Origin: Nostocaceae cyanobacterium | GTDB taxonomy: Bacteria > Cyanobacteriota > Cyanobacteriia > Cyanobacteriales > Nostocaceae | Reading direction: 5' to 3' | Assembly (NCBI GenBank): GCA_030065825.1 | Contig: JASJCY010000028.1 | Location: forward strand, 1-64,000 | DNA: 64,000 nt | Notes under the pieces: model-generated | Seen by the model: only the letters and a program-made list of their open reading frames with translations | The model's database searches: none | Told to the model about the DNA's origin: nothing | Position numbers and translations under genes: made by a program | In this document: in pieces, positions 44,593-53,994 of the stretch | Layout: each line of letters opens with the position of its first letter | Numbering within the stretch: position 1 is the stretch's first letter

Positions 44593-45177
44593 ATGAAATT
44601 CAGGCTTTTTAAACTCTACTCTATCAGGTTTCTATGCCTGGTTTTAATAATAGCTTTGTTGTTGAGTAGTTTTATCTCTGTGAGGATTGCAATCGCATTT
44701 CGTCAAACCCCGACACCCCAGGCTATTTTTGTGTTGGGTAGTTCTTCCGAAAGGATGGAATTTGCTGCTCGGTTTTGGCACTCTCATACTGATTTAGATA
44801 TTTGGGTTTCTGATTTTGGCTGGAATTTAAATTATAATCGCCGCATTTTTGAACGGTTTGGTGTCCCCAATCAGCGGTTGCATTTGGATGGTAGGGCAAG
44901 TGATACTGTAACTAATTTTACGAGTTTGGTAGAAGATTTTAGTAATCGAAAATTACAGCATATTTATCTGATTACGTCAGATTATCACATGAGGAGGGCA
45001 AGGGTAATTGCAACTATTGTTTTCGGTAGTCGGGGGATTGTGATTACTCCGGTTTCGGTGTCTTCGAGGAGGGATGAGTCTGAGTCTTTAGTTAGGGTGT
45101 TAAGGGATTGTGGACGTTGTGTGCTGTGGCTTGTTACAGGGAGAACTGGTGCGAGTTTGAACCCGCGTTTGGATTGA
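44593..45177 (+). CDS. YdcF/SanA-like (DUF218) protein
   Basis: An N-terminal anchor (LYSIRFLCLVLIIALLLSSF) leads to a DUF218 domain: TPQAIFVLGSSSERMEFAAR, LHLDGRASDTVTNFTSL and HIYLITSDYHMRRARVIA, the last being the most conserved part of the family. Members such as SanA and ElyC affect envelope integrity, but their chemistry is unclear. A GTG five codons upstream (44578) is an alternative start. It converges with the exopolysaccharide cluster, with only 12 bases between the stops. Confidence 0.84.
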   Translation: MKFRLFKLYSIRFLCLVLIIALLLSSFISVRIAIAFRQTPTPQAIFVLGSSSERMEFAARFWHSHTDLDIWVSDFGWNLNYNRRIFERFGVPNQRLHLDGRASDTVTNFTSLVEDFSNRKLQHIYLITSDYHMRRARVIATIVFGSRGIVITPVSVSSRRDESESLVRVLRDCGRCVLWLVTGRTGASLNPRLD

Positions 45178-45189
45178 TTGTGATTTGAT

Positions 45190-46320
45190 TTACCAACCAT
45201 CCACTCTTAAAACTCTATGCCTAAATAATTGGTATGTATATCCAGAGAAATGAGCAATAGGCATAGTCAGTAAGGTAACTCCGCAGAAAAACCAGCGACT
45301 TAAAAATGAGGGTATTTCCTCTTCGCTACCTCGCCAAAATTCATCTTTAAAGTTACTGCGATATTTCCAGTTGACTCGCAAGCTTTCCATAAAAGGAAAT
45401 AGAATACCCAAGGGAATAAATTCGATTATGGGTAGTCTTAATTGGGGGAAAAATAAATCGATGAATGCCATCAATATTGTCATGGATAGTACAAAAAATG
45501 GTAGTTTACCCCTCAGTTGTAATTGATTTGAGTGTTTTGTACTTGTTAAATAACGTCCTCTACCATATTTAAAGTATTGAATCCAAAGGGATTTCCAATT
45601 TGTCCGAGGATAATACCATACTTGAATTTTAGAACTTACGTAAATAGCTTGATTGTTTGTATTTTGTAGGCTTTGATTTAATTCCGGTTCTTGATTTTTT
45701 GTTTGTTCTAAATCAAATGTATATTTTTTCAATCTTATATTGAGTTCAGAATCTTCATTCGGTGTAGCTTCAATACAATAACCTGTCAATGTTTGTAATA
45801 TTTTTCTCCAAAAACATCCTAAATAAACAGTATCCGCATAACCATTGTATTTAGGATTTCTATACTTTGCTCCCCCACTACCTAAAAAAGTCTTAGAAGC
45901 AAGAGCAATACCTGCCTGAAAAGGTGTTTTTGCAACAAATCTTTGAGCTCCACCAACGTTCAAAGCTTTTGATTCTAGTAAAGCTTCTACGCATTTTTCT
46001 ATATAGTCTGGTGCATAGTCTGAATGAGCATCTGCTCTCAGAAAAATATCACCACTACACTTATCAAGCATCAAATTTAAGCCTGCTGACTGAACTTTCA
46101 GAGGATTATTAATTAACTTCACTCTTGAGTCTTCTATCGATATTTTTCTGACTATTTCTTGAGTCCCATCTGTACTATCACCATCTGCAACAAAAATTTC
46201 TTTTAGATTAGGATATTGAGTTGACAAAAAACCTCTAATAACTCTTTCTATGTCGGCAGATTCGTTGTAAGTCGGAATGGCTACAGATAAAGAAGGAAAG
46301 TCTAGTTTGGTAGAAATCAT
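45190..46320 (-). CDS. Glycosyltransferase family 2 with C-terminal membrane helices
   Basis: The protein has a GT-A domain with PSLSVAIPTYNESADIERVI, EIFVADGDSTDGTQEIV, and SGDIFLRADAHSDYAPDYIE in place of a standard DXD. About three membrane segments occur near residues 285-370 (FFVLSMTILMAFIDLFFP, LSRWFFCGVTLLTMPIAHF). This is the layout of ExoA-like enzymes that extend lipid-linked repeat units. The frame opens at 46374, but the ATG at 46320 overlaps the upstream stop as ATGA, indicating coupled translation, and is used here. Last gene of the minus-strand part of the cluster. Confidence 0.87.
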   Translation of the reverse strand: MISTKLDFPSLSVAIPTYNESADIERVIRGFLSTQYPNLKEIFVADGDSTDGTQEIVRKISIEDSRVKLINNPLKVQSAGLNLMLDKCSGDIFLRADAHSDYAPDYIEKCVEALLESKALNVGGAQRFVAKTPFQAGIALASKTFLGSGGAKYRNPKYNGYADTVYLGCFWRKILQTLTGYCIEATPNEDSELNIRLKKYTFDLEQTKNQEPELNQSLQNTNNQAIYVSSKIQVWYYPRTNWKSLWIQYFKYGRGRYLTSTKHSNQLQLRGKLPFFVLSMTILMAFIDLFFPQLRLPIIEFIPLGILFPFMESLRVNWKYRSNFKDEFWRGSEEEIPSFLSRWFFCGVTLLTMPIAHFSGYTYQLFRHRVLRVDGW

Positions 46321-47117
46321 AAGTATAGCTTTACAGGTATCATTAGAAATCGTAATATTGCTTTTATCAAGCAAATACTGTCAATTTTCAAGTTACTGAT
46401 TGGTGATAATGAAAAGTATTTCTTACGCAATTTTTTGTGGATTTTGTAATATTTAAAAACATGTCGCGAAGAAACACCAGTAGTATCGTAATAAGAAATA
46501 GGAAAATGTAATAAAAATGGTTGAGAAAGTAAAGAAGCTCTCACATTGAAATCATAGTCCATTTCTAAAGAAAGTTTTTCATCATATAAGCCATTTTTTT
46601 GCAATATTTCTTGAGAAAAAACTGTAGATTGATGACATATAGGATTTTTATATAAGAACAAACTTTGCTGCCATGTTTTATATTGTTTTATATGCCTTGT
46701 AAAATATCCTTTACGACTCCTAGAAATAGTTTCTCCAAATGCCCAAAGCCACTTTTCTTTCACATAAGAATCTACAATTTTAGAAAGTACTGATTCACTC
46801 ACAAAACTATCTCCAGAATTCAGAAAAATCACCAATTCACCTGATGATTTTATCAATCCTGTATTCAAGCCATTAGCAATTCCACTACCATGTTGCTGAA
46901 ATATAGATAGTTTTTTCTTGTGATGGTATTGGTTAATAATTGGAATAGTTTTATCTGTAGAATTACCATCAATAATAATATGATGAATATGTGGATAATC
47001 TTGGCTATTTACACTGTGTAAAGTTTCTAATATACATTTATCAGAATTTTTGGTAAGAGTAATTATATCAATTTGAATATGATTATTTTTCTGGGATTGA
47101 TTATTTGACATATTCAT
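46317..47117 (-). CDS. Glycosyltransferase family 2
   Basis: This GT-A enzyme has IDIITLTKNSDKCILETLHS at the start, HHIIIDGNSTDKTIPIINQY, and a donor-metal region SSGELVIFLNSGDSFVSESV typical of colanic-acid-type WcaE/WcaA enzymes. The frame opens with TTG at 47153; an ATG at 47117 gives MNMSNNQ and is more likely. The gene is markedly AT-rich. It overlaps the next gene by 4 bases. Donor and acceptor are unknown. Confidence 0.84.
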   Translation of the reverse strand: MNMSNNQSQKNNHIQIDIITLTKNSDKCILETLHSVNSQDYPHIHHIIIDGNSTDKTIPIINQYHHKKKLSIFQQHGSGIANGLNTGLIKSSGELVIFLNSGDSFVSESVLSKIVDSYVKEKWLWAFGETISRSRKGYFTRHIKQYKTWQQSLFLYKNPICHQSTVFSQEILQKNGLYDEKLSLEMDYDFNVRASLLSQPFLLHFPISYYDTTGVSSRHVFKYYKIHKKLRKKYFSLSPISNLKIDSICLIKAILRFLMIPVKLYL

Positions 47118-47178
47118 CAGTCGTAAAAAATTTTTATTAGATTTCTTGAACAATATAATAGTATGCTCATATCTTTAA

Positions 47179-48486
47179 CTACCATCTGGAAATAGCTAAA
47201 TCAATGTAATCGATAATAGAAGTTGTAAATGGATTACCCTCTAGATAATTCAAACTATTATTTGAAATTGAAATATTATGTAAAAACATACCAAAAGAAA
47301 AACACCAAAATATAGTTAAGCATGTCAAACAAAAAAATTTCAACCTTGGCTTAATATTGACCTTATTTTCTAGAGCAATGTAGAAAAAAGCTCCAGTATA
47401 TGATAATAACAACATAGTTAATCTCAATGGAAGAAATTCGAGTTTACGGGTGAATAAAAGTAAAAATAATTGTAAAAAATAAAGATAAAACATACTTCTA
47501 TCCAGATATTCATATTCTAGAAATAATGACAAATTCAAATTATATTTATTTTGTATGAGCGTTGATTTATTCAGATAAAATAAAGTCAGAAATCCCAGAG
47601 GAATCAAATGTATTTTGAAACTGACGCTAGCTAAATTAGGGTTTAAAAAATATTGTAATTTATCTGCTAAAAAACCCAAATAAGGAATATTACTGACAAG
47701 TTCAAAAACATTGGCAATAATACTGTTGTCAGCGGAAGAAATTATACCCAATATATATAATATTATAATAAAATAATTACGAATTTTATATATAGATGAA
47801 GATTCAGTTTTTATATTTTTAGTCAGAAATACTAATACTATCACAGATAGATATAGTAGCATTGAATAATGATTAAATATGCTGAGCAATAAAAGAATAA
47901 TACAAATAATCTTATTTTTATTCAGAATTAAAGCACATAAAAATAAGGTAGTTGCTAGAAATTGACGCATTAAAAATGTTTGTATATAAAATGAGGGATT
48001 TAGTAAAATAAATATGCTAATTAAGGCATAATATCTTTTTGATAATCCCTGACAAATTACAAAAATCATCAATGTATTAATAATCAAAGACCAAAATAAT
48101 AAAAAAGCAAAGTCTGAACCATCTGACAGGAAATAAAAGATATACGATAAAAAATAAAAGCCCGGTTCAAATGGGAATGGTTCTGATTCTATACATTCTA
48201 TAGGATTGAGTAAAGCGCATTTTTGATATACTTCCAAATACACCTTGGTATCAGTATGGATATCAATTAAAGAACAGAAAAGACTAACTGTGATTATTAC
48301 TAATAATAGAATAAACTTATTTAAGTATTCATCAATAATTAAGGGTTTAGAATTGTGATTTATCAACACAAATAAAAGAAGTGTAAAAATTCCAAGAATG
48401 GGGATAGAAACCCATAAAGCTATGCCAATAAACAAAATAATATACTTATAATAGCTAGATTTACTAGCTGAAAAATATAAATTCAT
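47179..48486 (-). CDS. EpsG/Wzy-like polysaccharide polymerase
   Basis: The 435-residue protein is almost wholly membrane helices, about 11-13 of them, for example YYKYIILFIGIALWVSIPIL, NKFILLLVIITVSLFCSLID and ALISIFILLNPSFYIQTFLM. The spacing, with a long periplasmic loop after TM2 containing KCALLNPIECIESEPFPFEP and the FLMRQFLA segment, resembles EpsG-type polymerases, which join repeat units on the outer face. It lies between glycosyltransferases and the flippase, as expected for Wzy. It is the most AT-rich gene of the cluster. Polymerases diverge strongly, so the call rests on topology and context. Confidence 0.78.
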   Translation of the reverse strand: MNLYFSASKSSYYKYIILFIGIALWVSIPILGIFTLLLFVLINHNSKPLIIDEYLNKFILLLVIITVSLFCSLIDIHTDTKVYLEVYQKCALLNPIECIESEPFPFEPGFYFLSYIFYFLSDGSDFAFLLFWSLIINTLMIFVICQGLSKRYYALISIFILLNPSFYIQTFLMRQFLATTLFLCALILNKNKIICIILLLLSIFNHYSMLLYLSVIVLVFLTKNIKTESSSIYKIRNYFIIILYILGIISSADNSIIANVFELVSNIPYLGFLADKLQYFLNPNLASVSFKIHLIPLGFLTLFYLNKSTLIQNKYNLNLSLFLEYEYLDRSMFYLYFLQLFLLLFTRKLEFLPLRLTMLLLSYTGAFFYIALENKVNIKPRLKFFCLTCLTIFWCFSFGMFLHNISISNNSLNYLEGNPFTTSIIDYIDLAISRW

Positions 48487-48501
48487 TATCTAATTCATCT
48501 C

Positions 48502-49485
48502 TCAGATGATTAATGATTTGTCAAACATATTTAACCAAATTATGCGTTCTTGACCAGACATCCTCATAATAGTATAAAAACTATCAATTTGCCCTTTAGT
48601 CCAATTCCAAATCCTTAAATATTCTAACCAACTAATGGGACTAATTAAAGCTATAAAAGACCAAACAAGAGTTTGTAGGAGTCCTTTAATAATTCTGAAG
48701 ATAGATATAATTAGCCAGATATAATAAGAACGATTCCAACGCATCACAGCAAGATAGGGAGCAGCATAACCAAACCCATACATTAACTTGAAAAGATAAG
48801 TTTCTGATATGCGTTTTGCGGGAATAAAATGGTGCAGGATACAATCAGGTGTATACCAAAGTTCATAACCTGTATTGAGAATTCTTAAAACTATCTCTGA
48901 ATCTCCACCTGAACTGAGTTTTTTTCCTGTTCTATCGCTGAGCAATTGTTTATCTAACCAGCCACTTTTTTCAAGTGCTTCTCTACGAATCACCATACCC
49001 GCACCTGGAATATGATAATTTCTGCGATTTAATTCTTTGGGAATTTCACCAAGATTGAAGGCTGCAAATTGAGTCGCATTTTTTACAAGGATAGGAGGAG
49101 GAGTTATCTCCCAATCCAAAATAACTTTGCCACCAAATACACCACAATCTGGATGAGATGAGGCAAAAATCATTGCTTTTTCCACCCAATCTTCTGCCAA
49201 TAAGCAGTCATCATCTACAAAAGCAATCAATTCATCATTTGTATTTTTAACTCCACATAAACGTGCATAAGTTAGTCCTTGTTTTGTCTCTACGATCCTG
49301 CGTAAACCAGGTATTTTTTGGGAGGAAATATGTTTTTCAACAATTGCAGGAGTTTCATCTGTACAGTTATTATCTACTACTGTAACTGTCCATTGCTGAT
49401 TGCAAGTCACTTTCTGTACAGAAAGGTTCGTGAGAACGCGGTCTAGTAAATTCGCATTGTTGTAAGTGCAAATTATAATATCCAT
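48502..49485 (-). CDS. Glycosyltransferase family 2
   Basis: The 327-residue enzyme starts MDIIICTYNNANLLDRVLTN, has TVTVVDNNCTDETPAIVEKH and the metal motif ELIAFVDDDCLLAEDWVEKA, followed by the acceptor-side GAGMVIRREALEKSGWLDKQ. A hydrophobic segment near residues 250-285 (IWLIISIFRIIKGLLQTLVW) may be a membrane anchor. It lies 16 bases after the polymerase-like gene start in the same direction of transcription. It resembles enzymes assigned to hormogonium or exopolysaccharide synthesis, but substrate is open. Confidence 0.88.
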   Translation of the reverse strand: MDIIICTYNNANLLDRVLTNLSVQKVTCNQQWTVTVVDNNCTDETPAIVEKHISSQKIPGLRRIVETKQGLTYARLCGVKNTNDELIAFVDDDCLLAEDWVEKAMIFASSHPDCGVFGGKVILDWEITPPPILVKNATQFAAFNLGEIPKELNRRNYHIPGAGMVIRREALEKSGWLDKQLLSDRTGKKLSSGGDSEIVLRILNTGYELWYTPDCILHHFIPAKRISETYLFKLMYGFGYAAPYLAVMRWNRSYYIWLIISIFRIIKGLLQTLVWSFIALISPISWLEYLRIWNWTKGQIDSFYTIMRMSGQERIIWLNMFDKSLII

Positions 49486-49536
49486 GATTTGATGATTACT
49501 TCCTCAAATTAGATAGTAAGTTTAGTTATTCAAATA

Positions 49537-51018
49537 TCATTTTTTGCTAGTTACATATCGACTTAACAGCAGAGACACTGTATCTTTATGAGTTTTTACT
49601 AACCAAAATGCAAGAATAATATTCTGGACTAAAAAAAACATCAATTGGGCTATATAATGATTGGAAATTATTAAATTAATTAATATGACTAGAGAAAACC
49701 ATGACAGTGGAAATAACAACCATTTGAGCCAAAAATAAGATGAAATAGATAAACGCCTCATGCCAAATACAGTAACTAAAAATGTTGTTAAATATCCAGA
49801 ATTTCCGAAAATTGCTCCAATTAAGCCAAAATTATATGTGCCAAAAGCTATTAGTAACAGTGAAGAGAAGCTACCCAATAACTGAATAAAAGCACAAGTA
49901 TTTACTGCCTCTGTTGCTAACAAAGAGTAGTAACCAACCGCATGACATGAATAAAATGCGTAAATTACTGTAGCAATGCAAAATAAAGTTATGTATTCGC
50001 CTGTAGTTTGCTGGGAAAAGAATATCCTGACAATGAATGGAGAAAGAGTAATTAAACTAGCTCCCATTCCTAAAGCAACTAACCCATTAATTTGGGTAGC
50101 CTGTTTAACTTGCTGTTGTAGTTGATGCCGATTAATGTCATGATTCTCTATGAGATTGCTTAGAGTTGGAAGTAAAGGCTGTACAGGTAATGCAGAAAAT
50201 GAGTTAATTTGTGCGGTGACATCAGTAATTGCTGCATATACTCCCACCATCTGACTACCCAGCAAGCTGCCGACAATCAACCGATCACCCCGACTAAAAA
50301 CCGTACTTCCTAATGTATTCAACCACATCATTAAACTGTAGCTTCCTACCGCCATTGCTTTTTTTTGACTCCAACTTAGACAAAGCTTCACATCTTGCAG
50401 TAGCGATCGCACTATCCAAACATGACTCAACAAACTGACTACACTGATTAAACCCTGCCACTGCATTAACTCAACTGTACGACCTCCAAGCATTGCTACT
50501 ACCAACATTCCGATACTAAGTAGTAGCCACTGCATTGTATTGAGGATATTCATCAAGTCATAACGCTGGTAAGCTTGTTCAACACCAATTAAAGCCTGTT
50601 GCAACAATCGTGCTGCTACTACTAGACCACCAATTTGCATAGCCTGTATAACTTTTAGCTGTTGTGATTGCCCTAATTTGGGAAATAAAGTGATAATCTC
50701 TTCCGCACCCAGTGAGAGAACAGCTGCTGCTAAAGTTGCCAATATCAGTATTGCTGCAAAACTGATGGTCAAGGTCTGCGACAGACCATTAACATCTTTC
50801 CTTCCTAAGTCCTGGGAGACAAATACTGTGGTAGCTGTAGAAAGACCTGCTTCTGCTAAAGTGACCATTACCACTACAGAAGAAGCCAGAGTCCATAACC
50901 CATACTCCTCAATTCCAAGTGTGCGAATTAATACAGGGATAGTTAATATACTGATTCCAATCCGGATTAATCCCGCAAGTGAGTTATAAAAACCATTTTT
51001 TAGTAAGCTATTTTTCAC
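49537..51018 (-). CDS. Wzx-type polysaccharide flippase (MOP superfamily)
   Basis: The 493-residue protein has about 12-14 membrane helices and the N-terminal Wzx/MVF pattern YNSLAGLIRIGISILTIPVL and TLGIEEYGLWTLASSVVVMV. It would flip undecaprenyl-linked repeat units to the periplasmic face. MNTLGSTVFSRGDRLIVGSL-like WLNTLGSTVFSRGDRLIVGS in the middle is typical of the second bundle. Neighbours (copolymerase upstream, glycosyltransferases and Wzy-like protein downstream) agree with a Wzx/Wzy pathway. Confidence 0.89.
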   Translation of the reverse strand: MKNSLLKNGFYNSLAGLIRIGISILTIPVLIRTLGIEEYGLWTLASSVVVMVTLAEAGLSTATTVFVSQDLGRKDVNGLSQTLTISFAAILILATLAAAVLSLGAEEIITLFPKLGQSQQLKVIQAMQIGGLVVAARLLQQALIGVEQAYQRYDLMNILNTMQWLLLSIGMLVVAMLGGRTVELMQWQGLISVVSLLSHVWIVRSLLQDVKLCLSWSQKKAMAVGSYSLMMWLNTLGSTVFSRGDRLIVGSLLGSQMVGVYAAITDVTAQINSFSALPVQPLLPTLSNLIENHDINRHQLQQQVKQATQINGLVALGMGASLITLSPFIVRIFFSQQTTGEYITLFCIATVIYAFYSCHAVGYYSLLATEAVNTCAFIQLLGSFSSLLLIAFGTYNFGLIGAIFGNSGYLTTFLVTVFGMRRLSISSYFWLKWLLFPLSWFSLVILINLIISNHYIAQLMFFLVQNIILAFWLVKTHKDTVSLLLSRYVTSKK

Positions 51019-51093
51019 ATCAAATATTCTCTTTTAATACAGTCTTATTGCGTAAAAAATATTGAATAACTGCATAAAACTGCTATCGCAAGA

Positions 51094-53280
51094 TTAGGAA
51101 AAACTTATGTTTGGGGACTTCACTTCAACCTTACCATTGCGATCTCCATCTTTTTTAAAGTAATGATTTTTAGAGTAATAATATCCAGATTCACTATCGA
51201 CACCATTCACCACCATCCCCAAAACCTGCGATCGCGCTTGCTCAATCATGGTTTTTGTATTTTGCGCTAAGGTTGTATCTACTATCCCAGGACTGACAAC
51301 TAGTAATAACCCATCTGCTAATTTGCCTAACATCAAGCCATCAGCAAATAAATTTAAGGCTGGAGTATCTATGATGACATAATCATAATTTTTGGCAGCC
51401 TCTGACATTAAAGCAACCATGCGCTGAGAATCTATTAATGCTGCTGGATTAGGTGGAATTGTTCCTACAGTTAATACATCTAAATTAATCAGTACTTCTT
51501 CGGCTGAACCTCGTAAATCAGCTTTTCCAACTAGAATATTACTCAATCCAGTTTCACTGCTTAAATTCCAAATTTCCTGCTGACGAGGATGACGCATATC
51601 CCCATCTATCAGTAATACTCGTCGTCCCATATGTGCCTTAGTCACCGCCAAGTTTGCAGCCACAAAAGAACTACCTTCACTAGGACATGAACTTACCACC
51701 ACAATCACTTTCAGTGGTTTATCAGAGACACTAAAATCTAGCTTTGCTTGGAACATTTCAAAAGCTGCACTGACTGGAGAATAGGGATTATCTCTCACAG
51801 GCAATTCTGAAGTTTTTGCTGTAGCACCTTTTGGACTTTTAAAACGAGGAATAATACCCAACCAAGGATAACCAAAAATTTGTTTGGCTTCCTCAATAGT
51901 TTTCAGGGATTTATCCATCGCTTCCAACATTAAAGCTGTCCCTATACCAATTAATACACTTAAAACACCGCCAAGTGCTAAATTCAGAAGAATTTTTGGA
52001 GAAACAGGTTTCTTGGGAACCAAAGCTTCAGAGACAATTTGTGCGTTACCTACCTGCTGTCTTTCTACTACCTCCACTTCTTGTAACTGCTTCAGCACTT
52101 GTTGATATGTGCTTTGAGCAACTTGTCGCTTTCGTTCTAGCGATCGCTGTCGTTGTTCCAATTTGGGTAAGGTTTGCAAACGCTTTTGGAACTTCAACAA
52201 TGCTGTTTGTAAAACTTCAACTCGCTTTTGTGCTGCTAACTTGTCTACTTCTGACTTCACCAAATCCTGTGTCAGAGATTGTTTAAGTTGTCCAATCTGC
52301 AAATTCTGTTCTGGTATTAACTCTGGATTAGTCACTATTTGACCAGATCGCTTTTGTACTTGCTCTCTTAGGGCTTGTTGTTTGCCGATCAAATCCTTGA
52401 GTCTTGGGTGTTCATCAGTTAAGCGAGTTCGCGCTACAGCTAACTCATCCTGTACTTTCTGATATTCTGTTAAGACTTGCTGTAGTCCTGGAGATTGACT
52501 TAAAGTCGAGAATTGGACTGCCTGTTGTGTACTCAACATCAACTGACTTTGCAAACCACGAGAACGAGTTGTTGCATCCTCTAATTCCGCTTGTGCCTCA
52601 ATCACCTGATTTGACAAATCCTTGACTGCTTCTACCCCTACCTTTGCCTCTTCCTCGAGAGAAACCACTTTATTCTCATCTTTGAAGCGACGCAAAACAG
52701 CTTCTGCTTGCTCAACTCTTGCCTCTAGTATCGGTAGTTGTTTAGTTAAGAATTCTTTGGCAATTCTTGCCTCTGTGCGATTCCTAGCAATATCATTTTC
52801 TTGGTAATAACTAATTAAAGTATTAACTACAGCAGCAGCTTCTTGGGGATTGTGACTGCGGTAAGTAACTGCTAGAACATCCGTACTTCGGACGCTCTTA
52901 ACTTTTAACTTTTTGAGAAAATCTTCAATTTCCAGGGGTTTACCCTTATTATCCTTTAGTTTGAATTTGTCAATGGTTTTGCGAACCATCGGAATAGAGC
53001 GAATTAGTTCCGCTTCAGTATCCAAGGGGCTGCCTGATTGATTGACTGTACTAAGTTCACTAAACTGCTTATCCAAACCAGTCAACGAAGAAGCACGATT
53101 GGTCTTATTAAAAAGCAGTTTACCCTCAGCTTCGTAAACAGGTTTTGGCAAAAAAGTGACTAAAGCTGTCAACCCAAAGACAGAAGCCATCATAGTTGCT
53201 GTTACGAGCCAATGCTTTGTCAGAATGTAAGAATACCGTTGCAAATCAACGGCATCTTGCTCTTCTTGGTTATATAGCAT
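51094..53280 (-). CDS. Wzc-like polysaccharide copolymerase/tyrosine kinase, altered Walker A
   Basis: An N-terminal Wzz domain (LQRYSYILTKHWLVTATMMA, then TM1) is followed by a long coiled-coil region (about residues 170-410) and a second TM helix (ILLNLALGGVLSVLIGIGTA). The C-terminal BY-kinase-like domain has Walker A' VLLIDGDMRHPRQQE and Walker B YDYVIIDTPAL. The Walker A loop reads SSCPSEGSSFVAANLA, so the canonical Lys of GKS/T is Ser. The tail has a tyrosine cluster, ESGYYYSKNHYFKKD. It should control chain length and export in the Wzx/Wzy pathway. Loss of the Lys suggests weak or absent ATP hydrolysis. The frame opens with TTG at 53292; the ATG at 53280 is preferred. No Wza/OPX partner is in the window. 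Confidence 0.87.
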   Translation of the reverse strand: MLYNQEEQDAVDLQRYSYILTKHWLVTATMMASVFGLTALVTFLPKPVYEAEGKLLFNKTNRASSLTGLDKQFSELSTVNQSGSPLDTEAELIRSIPMVRKTIDKFKLKDNKGKPLEIEDFLKKLKVKSVRSTDVLAVTYRSHNPQEAAAVVNTLISYYQENDIARNRTEARIAKEFLTKQLPILEARVEQAEAVLRRFKDENKVVSLEEEAKVGVEAVKDLSNQVIEAQAELEDATTRSRGLQSQLMLSTQQAVQFSTLSQSPGLQQVLTEYQKVQDELAVARTRLTDEHPRLKDLIGKQQALREQVQKRSGQIVTNPELIPEQNLQIGQLKQSLTQDLVKSEVDKLAAQKRVEVLQTALLKFQKRLQTLPKLEQRQRSLERKRQVAQSTYQQVLKQLQEVEVVERQQVGNAQIVSEALVPKKPVSPKILLNLALGGVLSVLIGIGTALMLEAMDKSLKTIEEAKQIFGYPWLGIIPRFKSPKGATAKTSELPVRDNPYSPVSAAFEMFQAKLDFSVSDKPLKVIVVVSSCPSEGSSFVAANLAVTKAHMGRRVLLIDGDMRHPRQQEIWNLSSETGLSNILVGKADLRGSAEEVLINLDVLTVGTIPPNPAALIDSQRMVALMSEAAKNYDYVIIDTPALNLFADGLMLGKLADGLLLVVSPGIVDTTLAQNTKTMIEQARSQVLGMVVNGVDSESGYYYSKNHYFKKDGDRNGKVEVKSPNISFS

Positions 53281-53994
53281 ACATAAATACAAGTCACAAT
53301 ATTTACTTGAATACCAAATGGACTTGCACCCTAATCCTCACCACTCACTAGGCTTTAATTTAGCTGAATGTAATTTTCGCAACTTATGAATAACAGAAAA
53401 ATAACGGAATTGTCAAGCTTTCCAGAGCAGAACTTTACACAGTCTTTAATAAATATGTACTCATTACGGATTGTGGAGACTACAACCTGAAATTCAGTAA
53501 TGACCTGATAAATACTAGTAAATTAATCTCAGGTTTAAAGTCTGGTACTATACATTTGCAAGTGTCTCTACATCTGAAAAAAGTCATGTATAGCCTTCAA
53601 TGTAATTATTTCTACTTTTTTATGCTAATATTTTCAGACATCCCCTGATAACTTAACATCTAATTTATATTCGTGACAAGTACGAGTACTTGTAATACTA
53701 TTTACATGGGTTAAGTACTAGAGTCAAATTCTTCTTCCCCCATACTTGCATCATGTCATGACAAAAAAACATCATGAAAAAAATATTATGACATGATGCA
53801 AGTCTAGTCCTACTCAGTGAAATTAGGGTTTGATAACAACTGACGTTCAGTGAGATTATTCCATCCACCGAGATTTCTTGTGTACCTGACCAATAATTGG
53901 TGTTCCCTACAATCTAGAGGTGAATTACAGACAGGGTGTTTGTTACTAATCTACCAATCACTACTGATTAAGGTATTAGTAAAACAAATAAACT
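53281..53994. other. Divergent control region of the exopolysaccharide cluster
   Basis: About 710 bases separate the minus-strand copolymerase operon from the plus-strand phosphotransferase operon. Its one notable feature is the long inverted repeat at 53745-53802, listed separately. The rest is AT-rich, with no gene or clear RNA. Both operon promoters should lie here. Confidence 0.5.
53745..53802. promoter_or_regulatory. 15-bp perfect inverted repeat in the divergent promoter region
   Basis: cttgcatcatgtcat (53745-53759) is exactly repeated in inverse as atgacatgatgcaag (53788-53802), with a 28-base AT-rich centre that itself holds catcatga. There is no T run, so it is not a plain terminator. 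Position between two divergent operons suggests a regulator site or a transposon footprint. Confidence 0.6.

Noticed and set aside
51884-52807. Plus-strand frames opposite the copolymerase
   Set aside because: They are antisense to the coiled-coil part of the Wzc-like gene.
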